Shown here in pieces: positions 43,030 through 52,653 of a DNA stretch of 64,000 nt. The stretch spans positions 868,001 through 932,000 of the forward strand of contig NZ_JYNQ01000001.1 of assembly GCF_000934685.1 (NCBI RefSeq), written 5' to 3'. The translations under genes and the position numbers were made by a program. The stretch is from Lacinutrix sp. Hel_I_90. GTDB taxonomy: Bacteria > Bacteroidota > Bacteroidia > Flavobacteriales > Flavobacteriaceae. Each line of letters opens with the position of its first letter. Position 1 is the first letter of the stretch. The notes beneath the pieces are model-generated. The model saw only the letters and a program-made list of their open reading frames with translations. It was not told where the DNA came from and made no database searches.

Positions 43030-43695
43030 CTACTCTTCTTCTACTTGATACACTTGAGAGAGTTTCGCGTTTTTTTCTACTAACTTTTCTTGTGCTTTAT
43101 TCACTCTAGCCTCATGCTCGGTTAATAATTGCTGTACTCTTTTAAAACGTTCTTCACGTTGTTGTATTTGTTCTTCTGTTAACTTTTCAGTTTCTTTTTG
43201 CAGTTCAAAACGCTCGATAGCTTCTGCCAATTTGTTTCTACCATTATCTATCAGCCTTCTATTGTCTTCAATCTTAGCTTTACCACGCTCAATTTTTTGT
43301 TTTGCTTCAGCCGCTCTGTATTGCCCAAATTCCTTTCCTTTTAGACCGTCTTTATTCTTCCCATAGGCATTACCATTATTATCATCATCAAGGTCGTCTC
43401 CATAATCATCAGACTGATCCTTCATCTTTTCTTTCACCTCCTTGTGGTCTTGCTTCATGGCTTCAAGTTCTTCTTTGCGTTCCTCTTTAACAGCTTCGCG
43501 CATTTCTTTATTTTCTTCCTTGATCTCTTGGCGTTCCTCTTTAATATCTTCCTTTAGATCCTTAAGCTCTTCTTTCTGTGCTTTTTCAACTTTTTCCTTT
43601 TTTGCTTTGTCTTTCATATCATTTTGAGCAAAAGATACTGAGCTTACCAGAACAAAAAGTCCCAGCACTATTAATTTATAGTTTATAATTTTCAT
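43030..43695 (-). CDS. Secreted highly charged coiled-coil protein
   Basis: A 221-residue protein with a cleavable signal (LIVLGLFVLVSSVSFAQ). The mature part is almost all Lys/Glu/Arg/Gln helix (KEKVEKAQKEELKDLKEDI and similar), predicted coiled coil, with a polar break at about 95-120 (DDYGDDLDDDNNGNAYGKNK). No enzyme motif. It follows a small acidic lipoprotein gene by 3 bases, so the two form an operon. Role unknown; perhaps structural or a periplasmic tether. Confidence 0.75.
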   Translation of the reverse strand: MKIINYKLIVLGLFVLVSSVSFAQNDMKDKAKKEKVEKAQKEELKDLKEDIKEERQEIKEENKEMREAVKEERKEELEAMKQDHKEVKEKMKDQSDDYGDDLDDDNNGNAYGKNKDGLKGKEFGQYRAAEAKQKIERGKAKIEDNRRLIDNGRNKLAEAIERFELQKETEKLTEEQIQQREERFKRVQQLLTEHEARVNKAQEKLVEKNAKLSQVYQVEEE

Positions 43696-43698
43696 AAT

Positions 43699-43902
43699 TT
43701 ATTGGGTGTCAAGTTCGTTTAATTCTTCTTTTAGTTCTTCGGCATTCTCCTCTACAGATTCCATAATTTCTTCTGTTTCTGCCTCAATGGCTTCAATTTG
43801 CTCTACAGCGGCTTCTGTTTCTGCTTCTTCTTGTTTTGTGTCTTTACAAGACGTTACTGTAAAAAGTATGCAGACTAATGCTAATTTAAAAATTGTTTTC
43901 AT
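43699..43902 (-). CDS. Small acidic lipoprotein
   Basis: A 67-residue lipoprotein: MKTIFKLALVCILFTVTSC gives a clean signal and lipobox, followed by a glutamate-rich helix (about 20 Glu in 48 residues). Directly upstream of, and probably co-translated with, the charged coiled-coil protein. Function unknown; opposite charge patterns suggest they could bind each other. Confidence 0.7.
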   Translation of the reverse strand: MKTIFKLALVCILFTVTSCKDTKQEEAETEAAVEQIEAIEAETEEIMESVEENAEELKEELNELDTQ

Positions 43903-44001
43903 AAATATTAAGGTTTTAATAGTGTTTAAAGTAACTGATTTTCAATAGAATTCTTAATAATGTTAAGCAATAAACTTAAGTTCTTGGAAAGTAAGTTTTA
44001 A

Positions 44002-44037
44002 AAAAAAAGACATTGTGAGGGTACAATATCTTTTTTT
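44002..44037 (-). terminator. Terminator after the acidic secreted-protein gene
   Basis: A 15-bp stem with one mismatch (AAAAAAAGACATTGT and partner) around GAGGGT. It ends 20 bases before the stop codon of the minus-strand gene at 44058, as expected for its transcript. Confidence 0.75.
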
Positions 44038-44057
44038 CTTAATGGATGCTTTTTTGA

Positions 44058-44351
44058 CTAGTTGTTGTCATCATCTTCTAATTCATCATCCTCTAAATCT
44101 TCTTTGGTGCCTTCGCCATTAACTTTTTCTGGCGTTTCAGACTTTTCCTCAACTTCAGTTTCTGTCTTAATTGTCGTTATTGTAGTAGTTTCTGTTTCGG
44201 TGTCAGCATCAGCAGCAACAACCTTTTTAACTTCTACAGATTCTGTTTCAATTACAGTTTCTTCTTTTTCTTCTTCCTGAGCTACTGCAATCTGAGTTCC
44301 CGCAAAGAATAATCCTAATGCAAAAAACAATACATAATTTAATTTTTTCAT
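44058..44351 (-). CDS. Small acidic secreted protein
   Basis: A 97-residue protein with a signal peptide ending near AVAQ (residue 25) and a low-complexity, Glu/Thr/Asp-rich mature part (ETETTTITTIKTETEVEE, ending DDELEDDDNN). No known domain. It lies in a group of three genes for charged exported proteins on this strand but has its own terminator. Probably disordered in solution, possibly cation-binding. Confidence 0.65.
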   Translation of the reverse strand: MKKLNYVLFFALGLFFAGTQIAVAQEEEKEETVIETESVEVKKVVAADADTETETTTITTIKTETEVEEKSETPEKVNGEGTKEDLEDDELEDDDNN

Positions 44352-44509
44352 AAATAGTTAGTTTTTTTTAATGATTCTGTTCCTTATAGATACGTTTACG
44401 TTCTCTTTTTAGCCTTTTGCTATCAAACTTTAACATATCTATAACAATTAAAGATAGTTAAATAAAAGCTCTATTCTATCAATTAAGTGAGATATTAAAT
44501 TAAAAAGAT

Positions 44510-46513
44510 TTACCGCTTTAAAAATTTCTTTTGAATCGTACGCTGTCCATCATGAATAAGAATGATATACAAACCAGATTCTAAGGTACTGAGTTTTAAG
44601 TTTTGTGAAAATACACCTTTAGCGACTAAACGTCCTGCTACACTGTAAATGCTGTAATTAACTACCCTTTTATCTTTCAATTTAACCGCTAACCCATTGA
44701 ATTGATCTAACAGACTAACCTCATATAAGGGTGCTTCATCTTCCAACTCTAAATCTCCTTTTATAACTTCTAATACTTTAGAACTAGCACCAATATTTAA
44801 AGTATAATCTTCGACTTCACCATAACTAAAGGTTTCGCAAGGACTAGGTGTTGCGTTGTATTTCATTGACACACGCATGCGTGTTCTACCAGATTGTGCT
44901 GATGAAGGAATAGTGAAGCTTGCAGATAAATTATTCGCACTCGATGACGAACCGCTTACCACTGCTTCACTACTTTCAAAACTACCGTTCTTATCGAAAT
45001 CAATCCATACTTTCCAAAACTCAGTATAGGCCTGACCAGAAAATCCCGTACTAAATACAATGGTATTTGAGCCATAGTTAACATTACCAACCAAATTTGT
45101 ATTATCTTTATAACCACCGTTAGCACCAGAGCTATTTGAGAAGCCTCCAATACTCACAAAATCAATATATTCATCTGCAACACTATTGCCTTTTGTACTA
45201 CAATAAGTCAGAGATGGAGTTGTTGAACCAGTAGCAACAGTATGTGAACCAACATTTGAAAATGTATCCTGATTATAAGGCGTCCATTGTGAAATGGTAT
45301 AATTCGGTGTTGGGGCGACTACACTAGGTTTTCGTCTGAGTGTTGTATTAATAGCAAAGTTTGAACTACCACCGTTAAAGGTTCCAATAATATCTATTAA
45401 AACACCATTTTTAAAGAGTCCAACAGGATCATTTCCATTAAAAGTTAAAGCAGCATTGGTCGTTATTGCTTCTGCATTATTTTTTAGTGCAGTAGAAGCA
45501 TAAGAATTTGCAACTACAAAAACATTTCCATTGGAAACAGAACCAATTAAAGCATAACCACTACTCCAACCACCAGAGCCATTTGTTTGTTTTCTTAAAC
45601 TATATGCCGAGAGGTTAACACTATTTCCTGTAAAGTTAGCAATCTCAATCGCTTTATTATTTGACGACCCTTCTACATATTCAGAAATGAATAATTCTGA
45701 AGCTGTACTAGTTCCGCCATCAGTTCCAGTTCCAAATCGATTTTCGGCCTGTGGACCACCCCAAATTTGAGTGGCGAATGCAGGATTATCTATAAACGGA
45801 TTCCGGTTACCCTGTATTCCTGCGATAACCTGATTTCTTTGATCTTCGAAAGCATTTACGGGATCTTCAACATTCCAATCTAAAAACAAATTAATCATAT
45901 TAGCATCACCAGATATCGCAGTACCTACTCCAACATTTTTAGGCAGGCAACGATCGCCATAGCGCAAGTACATAAATAGCATCATACGTGCAACATCACC
46001 TTTCCACTCATCTCCAGGATAAAAATAACCTTGCGCTGTAATTGTAGCATTACCGCTACCATCTGCATATTTTCTATTGCCTCTGTCAGCGTTCATCTGT
46101 ACGTCACTAGCACGTAAATGATGGGCATCACTTCCAGGACCAGTGGTTCCTAAGTTTGGCAACCCTAAGGATTTAGGATAGCTATGTTCTCTATTCCATA
46201 ATCCAATATTACCCCCGTTACTGTCTTTACTTCTGGTTCTATCTGTCTTAAACGTATTATCAGTATCACTATAGCCATAAATTAACAAAACATTGTTTGA
46301 ATTATTTGGGTCTAAATCAGCTTGCTTTAACGCCTCCCAAACACCAGGTGTGTAACTTAAAAAGGTGGTGTGCGTGCTCGTAATCTTAACTGATAAATTG
46401 TCTTTAAGAACCGTTCCACTTTGCGAAAGATTTACATCATTATAATACGATGGGACTTGTGCGAATGTTATTCCAGATAATAACAGGCAGCAAATAAGTA
46501 ATTTGATTTTCAT
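44510..46513 (-). CDS. T9SS-secreted endonuclease I with lamin-tail and GEVED domains
   Basis: A 667-residue exported nuclease. After a signal peptide (ending ITFAQ) comes the endonuclease I/EndA domain to about residue 255, with NREHSYPKSLG and DAHHLRASDVQMN, the histidine/metal motifs of the family. Then a lamin-tail domain (ELFISEYVEGSSNNKAIEIANFTG), a GEVED domain (YGEVEDYTLNIG) and a C-terminal type-A T9SS sorting domain (YSIYSVAGRLVAKGVF ... TIQKKFLKR). It likely digests extracellular DNA for nutrients or biofilm turnover. Confidence 0.92.
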   Translation of the reverse strand: MKIKLLICCLLLSGITFAQVPSYYNDVNLSQSGTVLKDNLSVKITSTHTTFLSYTPGVWEALKQADLDPNNSNNVLLIYGYSDTDNTFKTDRTRSKDSNGGNIGLWNREHSYPKSLGLPNLGTTGPGSDAHHLRASDVQMNADRGNRKYADGSGNATITAQGYFYPGDEWKGDVARMMLFMYLRYGDRCLPKNVGVGTAISGDANMINLFLDWNVEDPVNAFEDQRNQVIAGIQGNRNPFIDNPAFATQIWGGPQAENRFGTGTDGGTSTASELFISEYVEGSSNNKAIEIANFTGNSVNLSAYSLRKQTNGSGGWSSGYALIGSVSNGNVFVVANSYASTALKNNAEAITTNAALTFNGNDPVGLFKNGVLIDIIGTFNGGSSNFAINTTLRRKPSVVAPTPNYTISQWTPYNQDTFSNVGSHTVATGSTTPSLTYCSTKGNSVADEYIDFVSIGGFSNSSGANGGYKDNTNLVGNVNYGSNTIVFSTGFSGQAYTEFWKVWIDFDKNGSFESSEAVVSGSSSSANNLSASFTIPSSAQSGRTRMRVSMKYNATPSPCETFSYGEVEDYTLNIGASSKVLEVIKGDLELEDEAPLYEVSLLDQFNGLAVKLKDKRVVNYSIYSVAGRLVAKGVFSQNLKLSTLESGLYIILIHDGQRTIQKKFLKR

Positions 46514-46693
46514 TGTTATAGTTGTGTATCAGTTGTTTGCACCAAGATATTGCAATATTCTATGACTACTATTATTTTAATGTTATGTGTTATTTAACTT
46601 AATAACAACAAGAGCTTAACTATTTGTAAACAAGTGTTTTACACACAAAAAAGCTGTTAACAACTAATTTTAAAATAAAAGCTAATTTTAAAA

Positions 46694-46724
46694 TTTCATG
46701 AACCCTTAACTATTATTATCTTTG
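46694..46724 (+). promoter_or_regulatory. Promoter of pheT
   Basis: TATCTTTG (46717-46724) is a perfect -7 element with TTTC (46694-46697) 19 bases upstream, one base off the -33 consensus. The ATG is 20 bases after the -7 element, giving a very short leader and no visible attenuator. Confidence 0.65.
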
Positions 46725-46744
46725 CGCTCTTAATTATGCTATAA

Positions 46745-49168
46745 ATGAAGATTTCATATAACTGGATCAAGCAGTTTTTAAAGATAGATTGGACACCAGA
46801 ACAAACCAGCGAATTATTAACCGATTTAGGTTTAGAAGTCGAAGGTTTAGAGACCTACCAAAGTGTTAAAGGTGGATTAGAAGGTGTTGTTGTTGGTGAA
46901 GTTTTAACTTGCACGCCACATGAAAATGCAGACAGGCTAAAAGTAACAACGGTTAATATTGGAACAGAAACAGTACAAATTGTTTGTGGTGCACCAAATG
47001 TGGCTGCGGGACAAAAAGTACCTGTTGCAACTATAGGAACCACGCTGTATACTGAAGAAGGTGAAGCCTGGACCATAAAGAAAGGTAAAATTCGTGGTGA
47101 AGAAAGCCATGGTATGATTTGCGCTGAAGATGAGTTAGGTCTAGGAAAATCTCACGAGGGTATTATGGTATTACCAAAAGACACTATTGTTGGAACCCCT
47201 GCTGCCCAATTGTTTAAAATAGAAAATGACCAGGTATTTGAAATTGGCTTAACCCCAAACAGAGCGGATGCCATGAGTCATTTTGGTGTAGCACGCGATT
47301 TAAAAGCAGGTTTCCTTCACAAAGACATTAATTTAGAATTAATAACACCATCTGTAAGTTCCTTTAATGTGAATAACAGAACATTAAAAATAGACGTGAA
47401 CGTTGAAAACAAAGCGTTAGCGCCTCGCTATTGTGGTGTCACTATTTCAGGTGTTAAAGTTGGTGAATCCCCAGCATGGATTCAACACCGTTTAAAAGCC
47501 ATTGGCTTATCGCCAAAAAATAATATTGTGGATATTACTAATTATGTTTTACATGAATTAGGGCAGCCGTTACATGCTTTTGACGCACATAAAATTTCAG
47601 GTAATAAAATAGAAGTTAAGACCCTTAAAAGCGGTACAAAATTTACCACTTTGGATGGGATTGAACGTGAATTGCACGAAGATGATTTAATGATTTGTGA
47701 TGCCGAAAAACCACTTTGTATTGCTGGTGTTTTTGGTGGAATGCATTCGGGAGTTTCAGAAAACACCATAAATATATTCTTAGAAAGTGCTTATTTCAAT
47801 CCAGTAAGTGTTCGTAAAACAGCGAAACGTCATGCCTTAAACACAGATGCTTCTTTTAGATTTGAACGTGGTATTGACCCGAACATAACAGAATATGCTT
47901 TAAAAAGAGCAGTACTATTGATACAGGAGGTTGCTGGAGGAGAAATTACCAGTGAAATCTCTGATGCGTATCCTACAAAAATTGAAGACTTTCAAGTACA
48001 TATTTCATTTGATAAAGTGGCTAAACTTATAGGTCAGGAAATACCAAAAGAAACCATTAAAAGTATTTTATGGTCTTTAGAAATTAAAGTTAATAACGTC
48101 ACAGAAACTGGTTTAGGTTTAACCATACCTGCCTATAGAAATGACGTACAGCGTGAAGCAGATGTTATTGAAGAAATTCTTCGTGTATATGGTTACAATA
48201 ATATTGAAACCAATACTAAATTAAATGCCTCTATATCTAACGCTTCAAAGTTTGAAGACTACAAATTACAAAACATTGTTGGTAATCAATTAGTGGCTCA
48301 AGGGTTCTATGAAATTATGGCGAACTCATTAACGACTCCAAATTACATTGCTTTAAGTGAGCAATTAAAGGAAGCGCACAATGTGACCATGTTAAACCCA
48401 TTGAGTAATGATTTATCAGTGATGCGTCAATCGTTATTGTTCTCAGGTTTAGAAGCCATTTCTTACAATATTAACCGAAGAAAAAGTGATTTAAAGTTTT
48501 TTGAATTTGGCAAAACCTATCATGATTATAACGGTAGCCGTGAAGAGCATAAGCACCTAACGGTATTTATTACAGGTAATAAAGCAGAAGAGCGCTGGAC
48601 GACTCAAAGTGAAAACACTTCTTTTTTCCATTTAAAAGGGACTGTTGAAAGTGCTTTGGCACGCTTAGGTATTAATCGTTTTAGAGAAGCGGCCGTAAAG
48701 AATGATCTATTTTCTGAAGGTATTCAGTTATCACAAGGAAAAATGGTTTTAGTCGATTTTGGCATTGTAAAACCAAAAGTTTTGAAACATTTTGGTATTT
48801 CTCAAGAGGTCTTTTTTGCAGATTTTAATTGGGATACTATCATTGAAGTTGCGAAACGAAATAAAATTAAATTTACTGCAATTCCTAAATACCCTGAAGT
48901 ACGCCGAGATTTTGCACTTTTAATAGACGAAAAGATAACCTTTGATGACATTAATAAAATTGCGGAGCAAACTGAAAAACAACTGCTTAAAAACGTTAAC
49001 CTCTTTGATGTCTACCAAGGCAAAAACTTACCAGCTGGCAAAAAGAGTTATGCCGTAAGTTTTACATTTCAGGATAAAAATAAAACACTAACGGATAAAG
49101 TTGTAGATAAAGTGATGCATCAATTACAAAGCAATTTTGAGAGTAAATTAGGTGCAGAATTGAGATAA
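46745..49168 (+). CDS. pheT: Phenylalanine--tRNA ligase beta subunit
   Basis: The beta chain of the alpha2-beta2 enzyme that charges tRNA-Phe; 807 residues, the full bacterial length. Order of domains: N-terminal ISYNWIKQFLKIDWTPEQ, the EMAP/OB-type tRNA-binding domain (VVVGEVLTCTPHENADRLKVTTVN), the B3/B4 editing domain (LTPNRADAMSHFGVARDL and later), B5, the catalytic-like core, and the C-terminal anticodon-binding FDX-ACB domain (FPKYPEVRRDFALLID ... FTFQDKNKTLTDKVVDKVM). pheS is not in this window. Confidence 0.97.
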   Translation: MKISYNWIKQFLKIDWTPEQTSELLTDLGLEVEGLETYQSVKGGLEGVVVGEVLTCTPHENADRLKVTTVNIGTETVQIVCGAPNVAAGQKVPVATIGTTLYTEEGEAWTIKKGKIRGEESHGMICAEDELGLGKSHEGIMVLPKDTIVGTPAAQLFKIENDQVFEIGLTPNRADAMSHFGVARDLKAGFLHKDINLELITPSVSSFNVNNRTLKIDVNVENKALAPRYCGVTISGVKVGESPAWIQHRLKAIGLSPKNNIVDITNYVLHELGQPLHAFDAHKISGNKIEVKTLKSGTKFTTLDGIERELHEDDLMICDAEKPLCIAGVFGGMHSGVSENTINIFLESAYFNPVSVRKTAKRHALNTDASFRFERGIDPNITEYALKRAVLLIQEVAGGEITSEISDAYPTKIEDFQVHISFDKVAKLIGQEIPKETIKSILWSLEIKVNNVTETGLGLTIPAYRNDVQREADVIEEILRVYGYNNIETNTKLNASISNASKFEDYKLQNIVGNQLVAQGFYEIMANSLTTPNYIALSEQLKEAHNVTMLNPLSNDLSVMRQSLLFSGLEAISYNINRRKSDLKFFEFGKTYHDYNGSREEHKHLTVFITGNKAEERWTTQSENTSFFHLKGTVESALARLGINRFREAAVKNDLFSEGIQLSQGKMVLVDFGIVKPKVLKHFGISQEVFFADFNWDTIIEVAKRNKIKFTAIPKYPEVRRDFALLIDEKITFDDINKIAEQTEKQLLKNVNLFDVYQGKNLPAGKKSYAVSFTFQDKNKTLTDKVVDKVMHQLQSNFESKLGAELR

Positions 49169-49171
49169 CTT

Positions 49172-49381
49172 ATGGAAAACAAAAACATAGAAAACCAACC
49201 AAAAAGTAGAAATACGTGGAGTTTAATCGCTGGAATAGCATTTGTAGGTCTTGGCTCCTATCGCGTTTACAATCATTTTTTTATACCAGATACGTCATCT
49301 AATAATTTCAGACTATTATTAGCAATAGTCTTTATCGGTTATGGCTTATATAGATTATACACTTATTTTAATAACAACTAA
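49172..49381 (+). CDS. Small two-helix membrane protein
   Basis: A 69-residue protein beginning 3 bases after pheT. Two hydrophobic segments (about 16-33 with SLIAGIAFVGLGSYRVY and 47-66 with LLLAIVFIGYGLYRLYTYF) share a repeated GLG/GYG-Y-R-Y pattern. Co-transcribed with pheT, though no functional link to tRNA charging is known. Conserved hypothetical. Confidence 0.65.
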   Translation: MENKNIENQPKSRNTWSLIAGIAFVGLGSYRVYNHFFIPDTSSNNFRLLLAIVFIGYGLYRLYTYFNNN

Positions 49382-49409
49382 AGGGTTCTTATTGAAATAA
49401 ACGCATGGA

Positions 49410-49433
49410 AAAGCCAACTGCAACGTTGGTTTT
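49410..49433 (+). terminator. Terminator of the pheT transcript
   Basis: CCAAC/GTTGG stem, extended by A:T pairs and one G:T pair, around TGCAAC and followed by a T8 run. Confidence 0.7.
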
Positions 49434-49605
49434 TTTTGTTTAAGATTGTAAAATTAGAAATTCGCTAGAAACTATTGATCTCTAATAAAACCTGGAGATT
49501 CGGTCGGAAATCAACTTTAAACAAAATAAAAAAAGAACACACTAGAAGCACGTAAGCACTTGTTTTTAAAACCATTATGTCTTATTTTTATAAAAAAGAA
49601 CGGCT

Positions 49606-50322
49606 ATGATTTTAAAGGCTACCAACATTGAAGAAAAATTAAAGCGTCGAAAGTCACTTGATTTTAAAGAAGATTCCATTTTAAAACAGGTTGAAGCCGT
49701 TTTTGCTTTAGAAAACGAAAAAAATTCTAAAATAGAATCCGAATTACTTTTTGGAAACACAACTAAGGCCAACACGTTCACTTTCGACTTATTAGCTTCA
49801 GGTAACATCTACCATATCGATACCATAAAAACGATATGTATTGATTACCGTCTTCGTTTTTTAGACACGAAATATTTTAAGAATGATTTTCCGCAGGAAG
49901 CCATTTCAAAAATTAAAACTTTAGAAAAAACACATGAAACGACGCTACAAGGCTTCAAAATTATGGCGCCTTCCAAGTTATTTAAATTAAAAAATCCCGA
50001 TGACCCCTTATTGTTTGCTCCTATAGGAAATGGTTATTATTACCTCATTCATAAATGGGGTCATGATTTACATCCTTTAAGAAAATGGCTCATTTGGCCG
50101 TTTAAAAATTTTGAAACACTAATATTAACTGCAGTAATAGTCAGTTTTGTTATCACTTATATTTTTAATGCCTCTATGCTTATAGATAGTATGGACGGTT
50201 CTAAATTTTTAATACTGTTCTTATTTATGTTTAAATCGGTGATTGGAGTCATTATTTTTTATGCCTTCTCACAAGGTAAGAATTTCAATTCTGCCATTTG
50301 GAATAGTAAATACAACAAATAA
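49606..50322 (+). CDS. Hypothetical protein with C-terminal membrane segments
   Basis: A 238-residue protein I do not recognise. The first 150 residues are charged and soluble; then HDLHPLRKWLIWPFKNF leads into two hydrophobic helices (about 172-190 and 203-222). The soluble part has no known motif. Possibly a Flavobacteriaceae-specific membrane-tethered protein. Confidence 0.65.
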   Translation: MILKATNIEEKLKRRKSLDFKEDSILKQVEAVFALENEKNSKIESELLFGNTTKANTFTFDLLASGNIYHIDTIKTICIDYRLRFLDTKYFKNDFPQEAISKIKTLEKTHETTLQGFKIMAPSKLFKLKNPDDPLLFAPIGNGYYYLIHKWGHDLHPLRKWLIWPFKNFETLILTAVIVSFVITYIFNASMLIDSMDGSKFLILFLFMFKSVIGVIIFYAFSQGKNFNSAIWNSKYNK

Positions 50323-50665
50323 TATTAGCCGTATTCATTTAATAGAAAAGCGACCGTTACGGTCGCTTTTCATTACCATATTTATGGCGTAGGCTTAGTT
50401 TGGGAGAATTAATGTATCAACAATTTGTACTTAATCTTTATTCTGCTTTTTATCTACATTTCTATTAACGAATCATTTCCACGGACCTGTTCAATGCTCA
50501 AAAGTGTTTTGTACTTACAATAATACCTATATAAAAATAAAGTACTTAACAGATATACGTAAAACCAATCTCTATGGTTTTAAAAATAAAATTTAACAGG
50601 ATAATGGGAATACTTTTATTAACATTATGCGTATCTTAATACTTATAAATTAAAACTATAAAATT
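50323..50665. other. Intergenic stretch with a terminator and little else
   Basis: The first 50 bases hold the strong terminator annotated separately. The remaining 290 bases show no gene; a promoter for the DUF2007 gene must lie there but no clear -7 element was found. Confidence 0.5.
50345..50371 (+). terminator. Strong intrinsic terminator
   Basis: A perfect 12-bp GC-rich stem GAAAAGCGACCG with complement around TTA, 22 bases after the preceding stop codon. Flanking A and T tracts within the stem allow it to work in either direction. Confidence 0.8.
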
Positions 50666-50905
50666 ATGCCACATTCAGAATATATAAAAATTTACACAGG
50701 AAACACGATTCTAGTGCAGCTAATAGATCAACGATTACAAGACATTGGTATTAACCCTATAATTAAGGACGAAACAGAATCAGGCCGTTTAGCAGGTTTT
50801 GGCGGTAGCTTAGCGGGGATGCCTGAAATTTATGTGCATAAAAACGAGCTCGACAAAGCTGTTAAGATAGTAGAGACGGTTCGTGCTGAAATGGAAGCCA
50901 GTTAG
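50666..50905 (+). CDS. DUF2007-family small protein
   Basis: A 79-residue protein matching DUF2007 (sometimes called 'putative signal transducing protein'): YIKIYTGNTILVQLIDQRLQDIGI, then PEIYVHKNELDKAVKIVE. Ferredoxin-like small fold resembling PII/ACT-type domains. Role unknown. Confidence 0.82.
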   Translation: MPHSEYIKIYTGNTILVQLIDQRLQDIGINPIIKDETESGRLAGFGGSLAGMPEIYVHKNELDKAVKIVETVRAEMEAS

Positions 50906-50953
50906 CACTTAGTCTTTAAATTAAGTAAACAATTCTCTTACTTAAGTAAAAAA

Positions 50954-50990
50954 ATAAAACCTCAAAAATCTTAGATTTTTGAGGTTTTAT
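50954..50990. terminator. Bidirectional terminator between DUF2007 and ABC-F genes
   Basis: A perfect 17-bp stem around TTA with A- and T-rich ends between two convergent genes; it can end both transcripts. Confidence 0.85.
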
Positions 50991-51027
50991 TTTTCTGTAA
51001 ACGGTGACTGAAAACTAATTACTTATT

Positions 51028-52653
51028 TTACGCAGTAACCGCATACATTTTATCTCTTAGTTCTTTTAGTTTTGAGTCTTGCATATACTCGTCAAATGTC
51101 GTGTGGCGGTCTACTACACCATTTGGCGTTAGCTCCACGACTCTGTCACCTACCGTTTGGGCAAATTCATGATCATGTGTAGTAAACAAAACGGTTCCTT
51201 TAAAATTCTTTAAAGAGTTATTAAATGCCGTAATACTTTCCAAATCTAAATGGTTTGTTGGCTCATCTAACTGCAGGACATTTGCTCTGGTCATCATCAT
51301 TCTTGATAACATACAACGCACTTTTTCTCCTCCAGAGAGTACAGATGATTTTTTAAAAGCTTCTTCTCCACTAAAAATCATTTTTCCAAGAAACCCACGA
51401 ATATTAACTTCTTCTCTTTCTTCCTCTGTTTGTGCCCATTGACGTAACCAATCGATTAAGGTTAAATCATTCTCAAAGAATTTACTATTATCTAATGGCA
51501 AGTAGGATTGTGTTGTTGTTACTCCCCAAGCAAACTTACCAGCATCTGGTTTCATATTACCATTTAAAATTTCGTAGAAGGCTGTAGTTGCTCTAGAATC
51601 TCTAGAAAACAACACTACTTTTTCTCCTTTATTTAGGTTCAAATCGATATCTTTAAAAAGCACCTCACCGTCTAATGACGCAGACAAACCCTCTACATTT
51701 AAAATTTGATCACCAGCTTCTCTGTCACGCTCAAAAATAATAGCTGGATAACGACGGCTTGTTCTTCTAATACCTTCAATATTAAGTTTATCAATCATCT
51801 TTTTTCTACTGGTAGCCTGTTTACTTTTTGCTACGTTAGCAGAGAAACGACGAATAAACTCTTCCAATTCTTTCTTCTTGTCTTCAGCTTTCTTATTTTG
51901 TTGCGCATGTTGTCTTGCTGCTAATTGTGAAGACTCATACCAAAACGTATAGTTACCCGAAAAATGAGTAATCTTACTAAAATCGATATCACTAATATGA
52001 GTACAAACCGCATCTAAAAAGTGTCTGTCGTGAGAGACCACAATCACACAATTGTCATAATTAGCTAAAAAGTTTTCTAACCAACCAATCGTTTCATAAT
52101 CTAAATCGTTGGTAGGCTCATCCATAATTAACACGTCTGGGTTACCAAACAACGCTTGCGCTAAAAGCACACGTACTTTTTGTTTACCATCTAAATCTTT
52201 CATTAACGTGTAATGAAAATCAGCATTAATACCTAAGTTAGACAACATTGCTGCTGCATCACTATCGGCATTCCAACCATTCATTTCTTCAAATTGCACT
52301 TGTAACTCTCCAATTTTTTCTGCATTTTCATCGGTATAATCCGCATAGAGAGCATCAATTTGGGTCTTTAATTTGTGTAAAGGCTGGTTACCTTTTAAAA
52401 CTGTTTCTAAAACAGTGTCTTCATCATGCTTGTTGTGATTTTGTTCTAAAACCGACATACGTTTACCTGGCTCTAAATGAACGTGACCAGAATTTGCTTC
52501 CTGCTTTCCTGAAATAATGTTTAAAAACGTAGACTTCCCTGCACCATTGGCACCAATGATTCCGTAACAATTACCATTATTAAAGGTTGTGTTTACTTCA
52601 TCAAAAAGAATACGTTTACCGAACTGTACGGATAAGTTTGAAACTGATAACAT
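51028..52653 (-). CDS. ABC-F ATPase, YbiT-like
   Basis: A 541-residue ribosome-associated ABC-F protein from the ATG at 52653 (MLSVSNLSVQFGKRILFDEV); the longer frame adds an unlike hydrophobic N-terminus. First domain: Walker A GANGAGKST and Walker B VLIMDEPTNDLD. Between the domains is a charged linker with the P-tRNA-interaction region (about 225-290). In the second domain the P-loop is degenerate (VVLFSRDSRATTA) although LSGGEKVRCMLSRMM and VLQLDEPTNHLD are normal. The family acts in translation, releasing stalled ribosomes or adjusting the P site; no antibiotic-resistance role is implied. Confidence 0.9.
   Translation of the reverse strand: MLSVSNLSVQFGKRILFDEVNTTFNNGNCYGIIGANGAGKSTFLNIISGKQEANSGHVHLEPGKRMSVLEQNHNKHDEDTVLETVLKGNQPLHKLKTQIDALYADYTDENAEKIGELQVQFEEMNGWNADSDAAAMLSNLGINADFHYTLMKDLDGKQKVRVLLAQALFGNPDVLIMDEPTNDLDYETIGWLENFLANYDNCVIVVSHDRHFLDAVCTHISDIDFSKITHFSGNYTFWYESSQLAARQHAQQNKKAEDKKKELEEFIRRFSANVAKSKQATSRKKMIDKLNIEGIRRTSRRYPAIIFERDREAGDQILNVEGLSASLDGEVLFKDIDLNLNKGEKVVLFSRDSRATTAFYEILNGNMKPDAGKFAWGVTTTQSYLPLDNSKFFENDLTLIDWLRQWAQTEEEREEVNIRGFLGKMIFSGEEAFKKSSVLSGGEKVRCMLSRMMMTRANVLQLDEPTNHLDLESITAFNNSLKNFKGTVLFTTHDHEFAQTVGDRVVELTPNGVVDRHTTFDEYMQDSKLKELRDKMYAVTA

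Noticed and set aside
43706-44280. Serine-rich plus-strand frames opposite the charged secreted genes
   Set aside because: They are the mirror image of glutamate codons (GAA/TTC, GAG/CTC) in the real minus-strand genes.
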